NCBI GenBank assembly: GCA_965263305.1
Contig: OZ253666.1
Location: 3,100,001 to 3,164,000, forward strand
Reading direction: 5' to 3'
DNA from: MED-G105 sp965263305
GTDB taxonomy: Bacteria; Pseudomonadota; Alphaproteobacteria; Caulobacterales; Parvularculaceae
DNA: 64,000 nucleotides
Positions 51,306 through 60,243 of this stretch are shown one piece after another. The notes beneath the pieces are model-generated. The model worked only from the letters and a program-made list of their open reading frames with translations, was not told the DNA's origin and searched no databases. A program made the position numbers and the translations under genes. The number at the start of each line of letters is the position of its first letter. Position 1 is the stretch's first letter.

Positions 51306-51674
51306 ATGATCCAGATGCAGTCGAATTTGGATGTGGCCGATAATTCAGGCGCAAAGCGCGTCCAGTGCATCAAGGTGCTTGGCGGCGCCGGTCGTCGTTA
51401 TGCCGGCGTGGGTGACATTATCGTTGTGTCGGTAAAAGAAGCCATTCCACGCGGTCGCGTCAAAAAGGGCCAAGTGATGAAGGCCGTCGTTGTACGAACA
51501 GCGAAAGACATCAAACGTCGCGATGGATCGGTTATTCGTTTTGACCGGAACGCTGCTGTGCTCATCAACAACAACAAAGAACCGATTGGGACACGTATCT
51601 TTGGCCCAGTGACCCGCGAATTGCGCGCGGCGAACCATATGAAAATCGTCTCGTTGGCGCCGGAAGTGCTCTGA
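51306..51674 (+). CDS. rplN: 50S ribosomal protein L14
   Basis: L14 lies at the subunit interface and is the first spc gene. The 122-residue protein has MIQMQSNLDVADNSGAKRVQCI and the signature around VKKGQVMKAVVVRT, and ends KIVSLAPEVL. AGGAGG is a strong RBS just before it. Confidence 0.98.
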   Translation: MIQMQSNLDVADNSGAKRVQCIKVLGGAGRRYAGVGDIIVVSVKEAIPRGRVKKGQVMKAVVVRTAKDIKRRDGSVIRFDRNAAVLINNNKEPIGTRIFGPVTRELRAANHMKIVSLAPEVL

Positions 51675-51708
51675 TCGTAAAGAGCTGTAGGAATAGAGGT
51701 CCAAGATA

Positions 51709-52026
51709 ATGGCCGCGAAAATCAAAAAGGGCGACAAGGTCGTCGTCACCACAGGCGCTAAGCGCAATAAGGGTAAAGAGGGCGAAGTGCTCGCCGTTTA
51801 TCCAAAGGAAGACCGCGTTTTAGTTTCTGGCGTGAACATCATTGCCAAGCACCAGAAGCAATCGCAGACGGAGCGCGGCGGGATTATCCGCAAGGAAGCG
51901 CCTATCCACGTATCGAATGTCGCGTTGTTGGTTGATGGTCAACCGACCCGCGTCGGGTTCAAAATTCAAGAAGACGGCCGCAAGGTGCGCATTGCCAAGC
52001 GGACGGGCGAGGTCATCGATGGCTGA
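51709..52026 (+). CDS. rplX: 50S ribosomal protein L24
   Basis: L24 initiates 50S assembly. The 105-residue protein begins with the KOW motif KIKKGDKVVVTTGAKRNKGKEGEV and continues with GVNIIAKHQK and GFKIQEDGRKVRI. It overlaps rplE by eight bases (ATGGCTGA), indicating coupled translation. Confidence 0.97.
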   Translation: MAAKIKKGDKVVVTTGAKRNKGKEGEVLAVYPKEDRVLVSGVNIIAKHQKQSQTERGGIIRKEAPIHVSNVALLVDGQPTRVGFKIQEDGRKVRIAKRTGEVIDG

Positions 52027-52576
52027 GGCAGCATATTCCCCGCGTCTGAAGGCGCTTTATAATGATAGTATTCGTCAAAAGCTGAATGAGAAATTCAGCT
52101 ACGCGAACGCCATGATGACGCCGAAGCTCGACAAGGTCGTGATCAATATGGGCGTTGGCGACGCCGTGAATGATCGCAAAGCCGTCGATGCGGCGTTTGC
52201 GGACTTAACACAGATCGCTGGTCAAAAGCCGGTTTTGTGCCGTTCGAAGAAATCCATCGCGGGTTTTAAACTCCGCGAAGAGATGCCGATCGGGTGCAAG
52301 GTCACGCTGCGCAAAGACCGGATGTATGATTTTCTTGATCGTCTTGTGACGATTGCGCTTCCTCGAGTGCGTGACTTCCGTGGCCTCAATCCTAAGAGCT
52401 TCGATGGTCGCGGTAATTACGCCATGGGCCTGAAGGAGCATATCGTGTTCCCTGAGATCGAGTATGACAAGGTCGATAAGGTGCGCGGCATGGACATCAT
52501 TGTTTGCACCACAGCGCCGACGGATGACGAAGCGCGTGAACTGTTAAGAGAATTCAATTTCCCGTTTAAGTCTTAA
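52019..52576 (+). CDS. rplE: 50S ribosomal protein L5
   Basis: L5 binds 5S rRNA with L18 and L25. From ATG 52019, inside the end of rplX, it has 185 residues, the family length. LDKVVINMGVGDAVND, CRSKKSIAGFKLREEMPIGCKVTLR and RDFRGLNPKSFDGRGNY are all present. The frame is open upstream within rplX but that sequence is not homologous. Confidence 0.97.
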   Translation: MAEAAYSPRLKALYNDSIRQKLNEKFSYANAMMTPKLDKVVINMGVGDAVNDRKAVDAAFADLTQIAGQKPVLCRSKKSIAGFKLREEMPIGCKVTLRKDRMYDFLDRLVTIALPRVRDFRGLNPKSFDGRGNYAMGLKEHIVFPEIEYDKVDKVRGMDIIVCTTAPTDDEARELLREFNFPFKS

Positions 52577-52637
52577 GACGCAAACGGATAATTGGACCAG
52601 GTCCTGATTTTGGGAAACCGGTCCGACGGAGGACTAG

Positions 52638-52943
52638 ATGGCTAAAAAGAGTATGATTGAGCGTGACCTCAAGCGGCGCAAATTGGCGAAGAAATTCGCC
52701 GGTCGTCGTGAACGGTTAAAAGCGATCATCAAAGACGATTCCTTGGAAGCAGGCGAGCGTTTTGATGCCGCGTTGAAGCTGGCGGAAGTGCCCCGCAATT
52801 CTTCAAAGACCCGCATCCGCAATCGGTGCATGGTGACGGGTCGCCCGCGCGGATTTTACCGCAAACTGAAAATGTCTCGTATTGCGCTTCGTGAGTTGGG
52901 GTCGGACGGTAAGATCCCCGGTCTTGTGAAGTCTAGTTGGTAA
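52638..52943 (+). CDS. rpsN: 30S ribosomal protein S14 (long, zinc-free form)
   Basis: S14 is a 30S head protein. The 101-residue form starts MAKKSMIERDLKRRKLAKKF and ends in RNRCMVTGRPRGFYRKLKMSRIALRELG, with only one Cys where the short zinc-binding type has CxxC pairs. This is the standard proteobacterial version. The RBS is GGAGG. Confidence 0.97.
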   Translation: MAKKSMIERDLKRRKLAKKFAGRRERLKAIIKDDSLEAGERFDAALKLAEVPRNSSKTRIRNRCMVTGRPRGFYRKLKMSRIALRELGSDGKIPGLVKSSW

Positions 52944-52958
52944 GGAGAGTGCGGAAAG

Positions 52959-53357
52959 ATGTCGATTAATGATCCAATCGGCGACCTGATCACGCGCATC
53001 CGTAATGCGCAAATGCGTCGCCATTCTATGACTGCCGTTCCTGCATCCAAGCTTCGGGGCTGGTGCCTCGATGTGCTGGCGGATGAAGGCTACATTCGCG
53101 GCTATTCACGGGTTGAAAAGGACGGTGAGAAGCCGGCCTTTGAGGTCGAACTGAAATATTATGATGGTTCCCCGGTGATCTCTCATATCAAGCGCGTGTC
53201 CAAGCCGGGGCGGCGGGTGTATTCGTCCGTGTCTGAACTGCCGACGGTTCGTAACGGGCTTGGCATCTCTGTTGTCTCAACGCCGAAGGGCGTGATGTCG
53301 GACCAGGCGGCGCGCACGGCGAATGTCGGCGGCGAAGTCCTGTTCCAGGTTTATTAA
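52959..53357 (+). CDS. rpsH: 30S ribosomal protein S8
   Basis: S8 binds helix 21 of 16S rRNA and, in E. coli, represses the spc operon. The 132-residue protein starts MSINDPIGDLITRIRNAQ and has the C-terminal GLGISVVSTPKGVMSDQAAR motif. It is followed by rplF after 46 bases. Confidence 0.97.
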   Translation: MSINDPIGDLITRIRNAQMRRHSMTAVPASKLRGWCLDVLADEGYIRGYSRVEKDGEKPAFEVELKYYDGSPVISHIKRVSKPGRRVYSSVSELPTVRNGLGISVVSTPKGVMSDQAARTANVGGEVLFQVY

Positions 53358-53403
53358 GGCGGGTTCGCGCCAGGTTTGAAAAGAAAGGCTAGGGGAAGCT
53401 CCC

Positions 53404-53937
53404 ATGTCTCGTATTGGAAAAAAACCAGTTGCCGTGCCCCAGGGCGTGACCGTTTCGGTCGACGGCCAGAAAGTGACGGCGAAAGGCCCGAAGGGCGAGC
53501 AGGCGTTTACGGTAAACGACTACTGCACGGTCGCGCTTGTCGACGGTGAAATTAAAGTTGAGCCGGTCGACAAGAGCCAGCAGGCGCGCGCCGCTTGGGG
53601 CATGAGCCGGACAATGGTGTCAAACATCATCGAAGGCGTCGCCAACGAGTTTAAGAAAGAGCTTGAATTAGTCGGCGTTGGTTATCGTGCACAGATGAAG
53701 GGTGCTGCGCTCAACCTGGCCCTTGGTTTCAGCCATGAGATCGATTTTCAGTCACCGGATGGGGTGAAGATCGCCACGCCGAAACCGACGGAAATTGTGA
53801 TCACCGGCATTGATAAGCAAAAAGTCGGTCAAGCGGCCGCGGAAATCCGCGCATTCCGTCCGCCCGAGCCTTACAAGGGCAAAGGCGTGAAGTACAAAGA
53901 CGAATATATCTTCCGTAAGGAAGGCAAGAAGAAATAA
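53404..53937 (+). CDS. rplF: 50S ribosomal protein L6
   Basis: L6 supports the factor-binding region near the sarcin-ricin loop. The 177-residue protein starts MSRIGKKPVAVPQGVTV and ends with the L6 signature region RPPEPYKGKGVKYKDEYIFRKEGKK. Both repeated domains are present. Confidence 0.97.
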   Translation: MSRIGKKPVAVPQGVTVSVDGQKVTAKGPKGEQAFTVNDYCTVALVDGEIKVEPVDKSQQARAAWGMSRTMVSNIIEGVANEFKKELELVGVGYRAQMKGAALNLALGFSHEIDFQSPDGVKIATPKPTEIVITGIDKQKVGQAAAEIRAFRPPEPYKGKGVKYKDEYIFRKEGKKK

Positions 53938-53979
53938 CGGACGCGTCGTTTTTGACGGCGCCAGATGGCGAGAAGAGCT

Positions 53980-54336
53980 ATGGCATTAAAGGATCGACAG
54001 AAGCGCGCGCAGCGCACGCGGACGCGCCTTAAGAAACTGGGCGGCGACAAGCCGCGCCTGTCTGTCTATCGGTCAGGTAAAAACATCTCTGCGCAGGTGA
54101 TTGATGACCGCGAAGGCAAAACCGTCGCGTCTGCATCGAGCCTCGACAAGGATCTACGCGGCGGCCTTGCAAAAGGGTCAGACAAAGCGGCGGCTGAAGC
54201 CGTTGGTAAGGCGGTTGCGGAGCGCGCGGTGAAAGCCGGTGTCAAAGACGTCGTGTTTGATCGCGGCGGGTATATTTATCATGGGCGTGTAAAAGCGCTC
54301 GCGGAGGCCGCGCGTGAAGCCGGCCTAACGTTCTAG
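53980..54336 (+). CDS. rplR: 50S ribosomal protein L18
   Basis: L18 binds 5S rRNA with L5. From ATG 53980 the protein has 118 residues (E. coli 117), starting MALKDRQKRAQRTRTRLKK. This start is preferred over ATG 53965 because GAGAAGAG precedes it and the earlier one has no RBS. RLSVYRSGKNISAQVIDD and the C-terminal DRGGYIYHGRVKALAEAAREAGL are typical. Confidence 0.95.
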   Translation: MALKDRQKRAQRTRTRLKKLGGDKPRLSVYRSGKNISAQVIDDREGKTVASASSLDKDLRGGLAKGSDKAAAEAVGKAVAERAVKAGVKDVVFDRGGYIYHGRVKALAEAAREAGLTF

Positions 54337-54353
54337 GGTTAAGGAGAAACGGC

Positions 54354-54983
54354 ATGGCGCGCGAAGATGGACGTCGCGACGACAGACGGCGAGGCCGTAA
54401 CGAACGCGAAGAGCGTGACGAATTCGTCGACAAACTTGTCGCGATCAATCGCGTCGCGAAAGTGGTGAAGGGCGGTAAGAACTTCGGTTTTGCTGCTCTG
54501 GTGGTCGTTGGCGATCAGCGCGGCCGCGTTGGTTTCGGTAAGGGTAAGGCGCGCGAGGTGCCTGAAGCAATCCGCAAGGCGTCCCAGGAAGCGAAGCGCA
54601 ACCTTGTACGTATTCCAATGCGCGAGGGCCGCACGGTCCACCACGACGCCAACGGACGTTGGGGCGCGGGTAAGGTGGTTATTCGCTCAGCCCCGCCGGG
54701 AACCGGCATTATTGCGGGTGGTCCAATGCGCGCCGTGTTCGAAATGTTGGGCGTGCAAGACGTCGTCGCGAAGTCTCTGGGCTCTTCCAACCCTTACAAC
54801 ATGGTCCGCGCAACATTTGATGCGCTGAAGAACCAGGAGAGCCCGCGGGCGATTGCTGCGAAGCGCGGGAAGAAAGTATCGGAAATTTTTGCGGGCCGTC
54901 AGGCGGCCTCTGCGCCGTCTACGGATGTTGACGTTGACGTCAACGGTGGCGATGAGGCTGTCGAGGTTGTCGCTGAAGCGTAA
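54354..54983 (+). CDS. rpsE: 30S ribosomal protein S5
   Basis: S5 acts in decoding fidelity and mRNA unwinding. The 209-residue protein has the S5 core RVAKVVKGGKNFGFAALVVVGD and the second domain with GGPMRAVFEMLGVQDVVAKS. It carries an Arg/Asp-rich N-terminus (about 22 residues) and a C-terminal acidic tail (about 25 residues) not present in E. coli S5 (167). Confidence 0.97.
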   Translation: MAREDGRRDDRRRGRNEREERDEFVDKLVAINRVAKVVKGGKNFGFAALVVVGDQRGRVGFGKGKAREVPEAIRKASQEAKRNLVRIPMREGRTVHHDANGRWGAGKVVIRSAPPGTGIIAGGPMRAVFEMLGVQDVVAKSLGSSNPYNMVRATFDALKNQESPRAIAAKRGKKVSEIFAGRQAASAPSTDVDVDVNGGDEAVEVVAEA

Positions 54984-55032
54984 GGAAACGATCGCTCCTC
55001 ATTGAACGCAGGCGCGGTTGAAGGAATAGAAC

Positions 55033-55221
55033 ATGGCTCAGAGTAAAACCATCAAGGTGCGCCAAACCGGCAGCCCAATCCGGCGTCCGCAAGATCAACG
55101 CGCGACACTGATTGGCCTTGGCCTGAATAAAATCGGCCGGGTGCGCGAGTTAGAGGACACGCCCGCGGTTCGGGGTATGATCCGCAAAGTCGCGCATATG
55201 GTTGAGGTTTTAGAAGACTAG
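55033..55221 (+). CDS. rpmD: 50S ribosomal protein L30
   Basis: L30 is a small 50S protein. The 62-residue sequence is full length: KTIKVRQTGSPIRRPQDQRATLIGLGLNKIGR and the C-terminal MIRKVAHMVEVLED. It lies in the usual spc position between rpsE and rplO. Confidence 0.97.
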   Translation: MAQSKTIKVRQTGSPIRRPQDQRATLIGLGLNKIGRVRELEDTPAVRGMIRKVAHMVEVLED

Positions 55222-55304
55222 AAGAAGGCCCTTGCTTTTTGGCGGGGTAAATAGGCGAGGCGGACGGGCGACAGCCCTGTTCTGTCGCAAGTCGAGGTAA
55301 AAAA

Positions 55305-55802
55305 ATGAAACTCCACGAACTTTCCGATAATCCTGGTTCGCGCAAAAAACGCATGCGCATTGGCCGCGGTATTGGGTCCGGCAAGGGCAAGACCGGCGGA
55401 CGCGGCGTTAAAGGGCAAAAATCCCGTTCAGGCGTCAGCGGCATTCGCGCCTATGAAGGCGGTCAGATGCCGCTTTATATGAGGCTGCCAAAGCGCGGCT
55501 TTAACAAGCCGAACCGATTGAAATTCGCCGAAGTGAATATCGGGCGCCTGCAAGCTGCTGTTGATGCGGGCAAGCTTGACGCTGGGACCCCGGTGACGGG
55601 GGAGGTTCTCGTTTCCGCGGGTGTGCTGCGCCGTCTACACGATGGCGTGCGCCTGCTTGGTCATGGTGAGGTGTCCGCCAAGCTTGACCTTACAGTCGCC
55701 CATGCGAGCGCCGGCGCCAAAGCGGCCGTTGAGAAAGCGGGTGGTACTGTGACGGTCGTTCCTGTGGAAGGGCCAAAGGGTCCAAAGAAAAAAGCGGAGT
55801 AG
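55305..55802 (+). CDS. rplO: 50S ribosomal protein L15
   Basis: L15 is a late assembly protein. The 165-residue sequence starts MKLHELSDNPGSRKKRMRIGRG and has the Gly/Lys-rich segment GSGKGKTGGRGVKGQKSRSG and YEGGQMPLYMRLPKRGF. The C-terminus includes the L15 signature and ends in a Lys-rich tail. A 252-base spacer to secY follows, in which I see no gene. Confidence 0.97.
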   Translation: MKLHELSDNPGSRKKRMRIGRGIGSGKGKTGGRGVKGQKSRSGVSGIRAYEGGQMPLYMRLPKRGFNKPNRLKFAEVNIGRLQAAVDAGKLDAGTPVTGEVLVSAGVLRRLHDGVRLLGHGEVSAKLDLTVAHASAGAKAAVEKAGGTVTVVPVEGPKGPKKKAE

Positions 55803-56054
55803 GGTTTTTATCGCCGCCGCAAGCCCCAGCATCGCAAGAGCCAACGACGCGAAGCCTTGCAATGTTGCGACGGAGAACCACATAGCCGGCTGCGACAGTC
55901 GCCATCACGCATGAAGACGTCATAGGCAAATCAGGATGATCGCCGGTTGCAACGGTGTTTTTTGACCGCCTCGGTGTTGTTTTTGTAGTGTATGACGCTT
56001 GCGGCCAGGGTGATTGCTGAAAACCCAGCAAGCAGTAGATAAAGTGAGCATTAC

Positions 56055-57416
56055 ATGACGTCAGCCGCTGAACAGTTTGCGCAGAACATAACGTTTTCGT
56101 CTTTCGCCAAGGCGGAAGAACTGAAGAAGCGCTTGTTGTTCACCCTCGGCGCGCTGATCGTTTATCGCCTTGGAACGTATATCCCCATTCCGGGTATCAA
56201 CCCAGAGGTGTATGCGCAACAATTTCAATCCCAGCAAGGCGGTTTGCTCGGTACATTGAATTTGTTTACAGGCGGCGCCGTCGAACGCATGGCGATCTTC
56301 GCCCTCAATATCATGCCTTATATTTCGGCATCGATCATCATGCAGCTGATGACGGCCGTCGTGCCGACGTTGGAACAGCTCAAAAAAGACGGTGAACAGG
56401 GGCGCAGGCAGATTAATGTCTATACGCGTTATTTGACCGTCCTACTGGCGACCCTTCAAGGCTACTTCATTGCCGTCAGTTTGTCCGCTGGCGGAACGGG
56501 CGGCGTGTCGGCGGCGATGAATCCTGGCTTGGTCTTTACATTCACCACAGTCGTTACCTTGGTGGGCGGCGTTATGTTCCTTCTCTGGTTAGGGGAACAG
56601 ATTACGGCGCGCGGTGTCGGCAACGGTGTTTCGCTTCTGATTTTCGCTGGCATTGTCGCTGAGTTGCCTCGCGCGGCGGCCGGGCTCTTCGCCCTTGGCA
56701 ACGGAACCGGCGCCGCTGGCGCGTCCCTGCCGAGTGGTATCGTCCTCGTTGTGATTTTAATGTCATTGGCGCTCATCTGGTTTGTGGTGTTCATGGAGCG
56801 CTCTCAACGCCGGGTGCTCGTCCAGTATCCGCGCCGTCAGGTTGGCAATCGGATGACCCAGGGCGAGAAATCCCACCTGCCTCTGAAGCTTAATCCATCG
56901 GGCGTTATCCCGCCGATCTTCGCGTCGTCATTGCTGCTGCTGCCCGCAACAGCGGCCAATGCAGTCGGCCCGAATTCCCCTGAATGGCTGCAGACATTGC
57001 AGATTTTGTTCGCTCCCGGACGGCCCCTCTATATCGCGCTATATGGCGCCCTGATTATCGGCTTCACCTTCATCTATACCTCCGTTGTCTTCAACGTTGA
57101 GGATGTCTCCGATAATCTGAAGAAATATGGCGGGTTCATTCAGGGCTACCGGCCGGGCGCGAGAACAGCAGAATATCTAGACTATGTCGTCACCCGTCTG
57201 ACGGTCATCGGCGCCTGCTACATTGCATTTGTTTGTTTGCTGCCCGAAGTCGTGCGTTCTCAGTATTCCAATATTCCGGTTTACCTCGGCGGAACCTCGT
57301 TGCTCATTGTTGTCTCGGTGACGCTTGACACCGTGGGACAGATCCAGGGGCACCTCGTCGCCCAGCAGTATGAGAGCCTCATCAAGAAATCGAAACTACG
57401 GGGCGGAAAGCGATGA
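56055..57416 (+). CDS. secY: Preprotein translocase subunit SecY
   Basis: SecY is the channel of the Sec translocon. The 453-residue protein has ten predicted membrane helices. Family segments include RLGTYIPIPGIN, MPYISASIIMQL, the cytoplasmic loop ERSQRRVLVQYPRRQVGNRM, LPLKLNPSGVIPPIFA and FIQGYRPGARTAEYLD. It overlaps adk by four bases, the standard alphaproteobacterial arrangement. The partner secE is at 19.3 kb. Confidence 0.98.
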   Translation: MTSAAEQFAQNITFSSFAKAEELKKRLLFTLGALIVYRLGTYIPIPGINPEVYAQQFQSQQGGLLGTLNLFTGGAVERMAIFALNIMPYISASIIMQLMTAVVPTLEQLKKDGEQGRRQINVYTRYLTVLLATLQGYFIAVSLSAGGTGGVSAAMNPGLVFTFTTVVTLVGGVMFLLWLGEQITARGVGNGVSLLIFAGIVAELPRAAAGLFALGNGTGAAGASLPSGIVLVVILMSLALIWFVVFMERSQRRVLVQYPRRQVGNRMTQGEKSHLPLKLNPSGVIPPIFASSLLLLPATAANAVGPNSPEWLQTLQILFAPGRPLYIALYGALIIGFTFIYTSVVFNVEDVSDNLKKYGGFIQGYRPGARTAEYLDYVVTRLTVIGACYIAFVCLLPEVVRSQYSNIPVYLGGTSLLIVVSVTLDTVGQIQGHLVAQQYESLIKKSKLRGGKR

Positions 57417-58012
57417 TCCTAATTCTGCTTGGACCGCCAGGCGCCGGCAAAGGCACCCAGGCGAAAATCATTATGGAGGAGCGGGGCATCCCCCAGCTCG
57501 CCACCGGCGATATCCTTCGGGCGGCGATCAAATCGGGCTCAGAGTTAGGGAAACGCTGCAAAGCGATTATGGATCGCGGCGATCTCGTCTCCGATGAGAT
57601 CATCGAAGAAATCATTACCGAGCGGGTGCAAGAGCCTGATTGCGCGAAGGGCTTTATCCTCGACGGCGCCGTGCGCACGATTGGCCAGGCTGAGATGATC
57701 GACCGTGTGCTCGGCAAACTGGGTCGGCGCCTGGATATTGTCATTGAACTCGTCGTTGACGTCGATCAGCTCGTTGAACGCCTGAACAAGCGCGTTGACG
57801 AGACAAAAGCGAAGGGCGAACCCGTTCGCGCCGATGACAATGAAGAGACGTTTCGGAAGCGTCAGCAGGTTTACCAAGACCAGACCGCACCGCTCATCCC
57901 CTATTACGAAGACCAGGGGAAGTTGCGCAAAGTGGACGGTATGGGGTCGATTGATGAGGTGGCGGCCAGTTTGCGTGTGATCCTCGATGAAATAGGGGTA
58001 AATAATGGCTAA
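57413..58012 (+). CDS. adk: Adenylate kinase, with altered signature motif
   Basis: Adenylate kinase interconverts ATP, AMP and ADP. The 199-residue short, zinc-free LID form is usual for alphaproteobacteria. The P-loop GPPGAGKGT (7-15), TGDILRAAI and the LID part GEPVRADDNEETFRKR are intact. The signature, normally DGFPRT, reads DGAVRT: Phe86 and the cis-Pro87 are replaced by Ala and Val, while Arg88 stays (codons GCC GTG CGC at 57668-57676). The reading frame is clean, so this is not a frameshift. The gene lies between secY and rpsM as usual. Confidence 0.94.
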   Translation: MILILLGPPGAGKGTQAKIIMEERGIPQLATGDILRAAIKSGSELGKRCKAIMDRGDLVSDEIIEEIITERVQEPDCAKGFILDGAVRTIGQAEMIDRVLGKLGRRLDIVIELVVDVDQLVERLNKRVDETKAKGEPVRADDNEETFRKRQQVYQDQTAPLIPYYEDQGKLRKVDGMGSIDEVAASLRVILDEIGVNNG

Positions 58013-58304
58013 AGCCGTCGTTTTCGCTGTTGACGGAAGCGCTGGGTTAGGCCTATCTACGCGCCTTCGCCACATAAGGCGCGGGTGGTTGCGCGATGAT
58101 CGCTGCAACGCCGTTTAGCTCCGTCGGCCGGTTAGTTTAACGACCGTCCGATCGGGGCTTTATGTGTCTGGTTAAGGTGAAATTACCGCTCTTACATAGC
58201 CATTGGATCCCTCGGATCAGGCGCCGTTGGAGCCCTAAGGTTAAAATCGGTCGAAAGACGGCCAAGGTCGCAGTGAAGGCGGCGTAAACTAAAGAGGACG
58301 GCCC

Positions 58305-58673
58305 ATGGCCCGTATTGCAGGCGTTAATATCCCGGCGAATAAGCGCGTTGAAATCGCGCTTCGTTATATTCATGGCATCGGCCCGTCGAAAGCGACGGAG
58401 ATCTGTGAAAAGGTTGGCATTGCGCGGGAGCGTCGCGTGAACGACCTGTCCGATGCCGAGGTCCTTCAAATTCGCGAAACGATCGACGCCGGATACATGG
58501 TGGAAGGCGACCTTCGTCGCGATGTGGCCGTCAATATTAAGCGTCTCATGGATATGGGCTGTTACCGGGGGCTGCGCCATCGTCGTGGCCTGCCGGTTCG
58601 CGGTCAACGCACTCATACGAACGCTCGCACCCGTAAGGGGCCAGCACGGCCCATCGCCGGTAAGAAGAAATAA
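58305..58673 (+). CDS. rpsM: 30S ribosomal protein S13
   Basis: S13 makes bridges to the 50S subunit and contacts P-site tRNA. The 122-residue protein starts MARIAGVNIPANKRVEIAL and has GIGPSKATEI, a helix-hairpin-helix, and the tail GLPVRGQRTHTNARTRKGP. RBS AGAGGA precedes it. The 292 bases between adk and rpsM contain a small basic frame described in the findings. Confidence 0.97.
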   Translation: MARIAGVNIPANKRVEIALRYIHGIGPSKATEICEKVGIARERRVNDLSDAEVLQIRETIDAGYMVEGDLRRDVAVNIKRLMDMGCYRGLRHRRGLPVRGQRTHTNARTRKGPARPIAGKKK

Positions 58674-58685
58674 GGAAAAGACACA

Positions 58686-59078
58686 ATGGCGAAGCAGCCA
58701 GCTCAACGCGTCCGTCGCCGCGAACGTAAGAATATTTCTTCCGGCCTCGTAAAGGTGAACGCCTCTTTCAATAATACCCATGTGACCATCACCGATGAAC
58801 AGGGGAACGCCATCTCATGGCAGACCGCTGGCGGCATGGGGTTCAAAGGCTCGAGAAAATCCACGCCTTATGCTGCGCAGGTGGCGGCTGAAGACGCGGC
58901 GAAAAAAGCCATGGAACACGGGCTAAAGACGGTGAACGTTGAAGTAAAAGGGCCTGGCTCGGGTCGCGAAAGCGCCCTTCGCGCGCTACAAGCCGCTGGG
59001 CTCACGGTGAACATGATCACCGATACGACGCCCATCCCCCATAACGGATGCCGCCCCCGCAAGCGCCGGCGCGTCTAA
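58686..59078 (+). CDS. rpsK: 30S ribosomal protein S11
   Basis: S11 forms the platform of the 30S subunit. The 130-residue sequence starts MAKQPAQRVRRRERKNISSG and has ASFNNTHVTITDEQGN and the C-terminal DTTPIPHNGCRPRKRRRV. It lies 12 bases after rpsM and before rpoA. Confidence 0.97.
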   Translation: MAKQPAQRVRRRERKNISSGLVKVNASFNNTHVTITDEQGNAISWQTAGGMGFKGSRKSTPYAAQVAAEDAAKKAMEHGLKTVNVEVKGPGSGRESALRALQAAGLTVNMITDTTPIPHNGCRPRKRRRV

Positions 59079-59170
59079 CAATTGCGCGGCAAGGCCGATG
59101 GCGGCCTGCGGATTTAACAGCATGAAGCCGGCGTTTGAACGATTTCGCGCCGCAACCTGGACGGAGCACT

Positions 59171-60187
59171 ATGACGGTAGTTGAAAAGAATTGGCAGGAA
59201 CTCATCCGCCCCGCAAAGCTTGATGTGAATGTGGGCGTCGATCGTCGCCGTCGCGCAACCATCATCGCTCAGCCGTTGGAGCGCGGGTTCGGTCTCACGC
59301 TCGGCAATGCCCTGCGTCGGGTATTACTGTCTTCTCTTCAAGGCGCCGCGGTGACGTCGATCCAAATTGACGGCGTGGTCCACGAATTCTCTTCTATTCC
59401 AGGCGTACGTGAAGACGTCACGGATATCGTCCTCAACGTGAAGCAGCTCGCGATGCGCTGCCATGCCGATGGCCCCAAGCGCCTCGTTCTCAAAAAGACC
59501 GGGCCGGGCGCTGTGACCGCCGCTGACATTGAGGAGACGGCGTCCGTCGATATTCTTGACCCTAAACAAGTCATCTGCACGCTCGACGAGGGCGCGAACC
59601 TGCGCATCGAATTCACTGTGCAATCTGGCAAAGGCTATGTCGCCGCGGACCGTAATCGTCCGGAAGATGCGCCGATTGGGCTTATTCCGGTAGACAGTCT
59701 TTATTCGCCGGTAAAGCGCGTTGCCTATCGCGTTGAAAATACCCGCGAAGGTCAGGTCCTCGACTATGATCGTCTGATCATGGATATTGAAACCGATGGA
59801 TCTGTCTCGCCGGAAGACGCCGCCGCTTATGCTGCGCGCATCTTACAGGACCAGCTGCAGATCTTCGTGAACTTCGACGAACCGCAAAAAGACGCCGGCG
59901 GATCGGAACGCATCGAGCTGCCATTTAACCCGGCGCTTTTGCGTAAGGTTGACGAGTTGGAGCTGTCGGTGCGCTCTGCTAACTGCTTGAAAAACGACAA
60001 CATTGTCTATATCGGCGATCTTATTCAGAAGACGGAAGCGGAAATGCTCCGTACGCCGAATTTTGGGCGTAAGTCACTAAACGAAATCAAAGAAGTCCTC
60101 GCAGGTCTCGGGTTGCATCTTGGCATGGAAGTGCCGGATTGGCCGCCTGAGAACATCGAAGATCTCGCTAAGAAATACGACGAGTAG
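59171..60187 (+). CDS. rpoA: DNA-directed RNA polymerase subunit alpha
   Basis: RpoA nucleates polymerase assembly and contacts activators. From ATG 59171 (GGAG 5 bases upstream) it has 338 residues, starting MTVVEKNWQELIRP. The N-terminal dimerisation domain has GFGLTLGNALRRVLLSSL, and the C-terminal domain has the helix-hairpin-helix segment SVRSANCLKNDNIVYIGDL and RKSLNEIKEVL. A start 36 bases upstream is possible but lacks homology. Confidence 0.98.
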   Translation: MTVVEKNWQELIRPAKLDVNVGVDRRRRATIIAQPLERGFGLTLGNALRRVLLSSLQGAAVTSIQIDGVVHEFSSIPGVREDVTDIVLNVKQLAMRCHADGPKRLVLKKTGPGAVTAADIEETASVDILDPKQVICTLDEGANLRIEFTVQSGKGYVAADRNRPEDAPIGLIPVDSLYSPVKRVAYRVENTREGQVLDYDRLIMDIETDGSVSPEDAAAYAARILQDQLQIFVNFDEPQKDAGGSERIELPFNPALLRKVDELELSVRSANCLKNDNIVYIGDLIQKTEAEMLRTPNFGRKSLNEIKEVLAGLGLHLGMEVPDWPPENIEDLAKKYDE

Positions 60188-60243
60188 GAACAGATCGGCG
60201 ATTAACGGCCTCGCGTTAAGGGATCGCCGCTAGGAGAAAGAAA

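Noticed and set aside
58005..58118. A 37-codon frame starting inside the end of adk
   Set aside because: It overlaps the adk stop codon out of frame and has no recognisable features.
58137..58781. A 214-codon open frame antisense to rpsM
   Set aside because: It overlaps rpsM and rpsK starts on the opposite strand and shows no domain.
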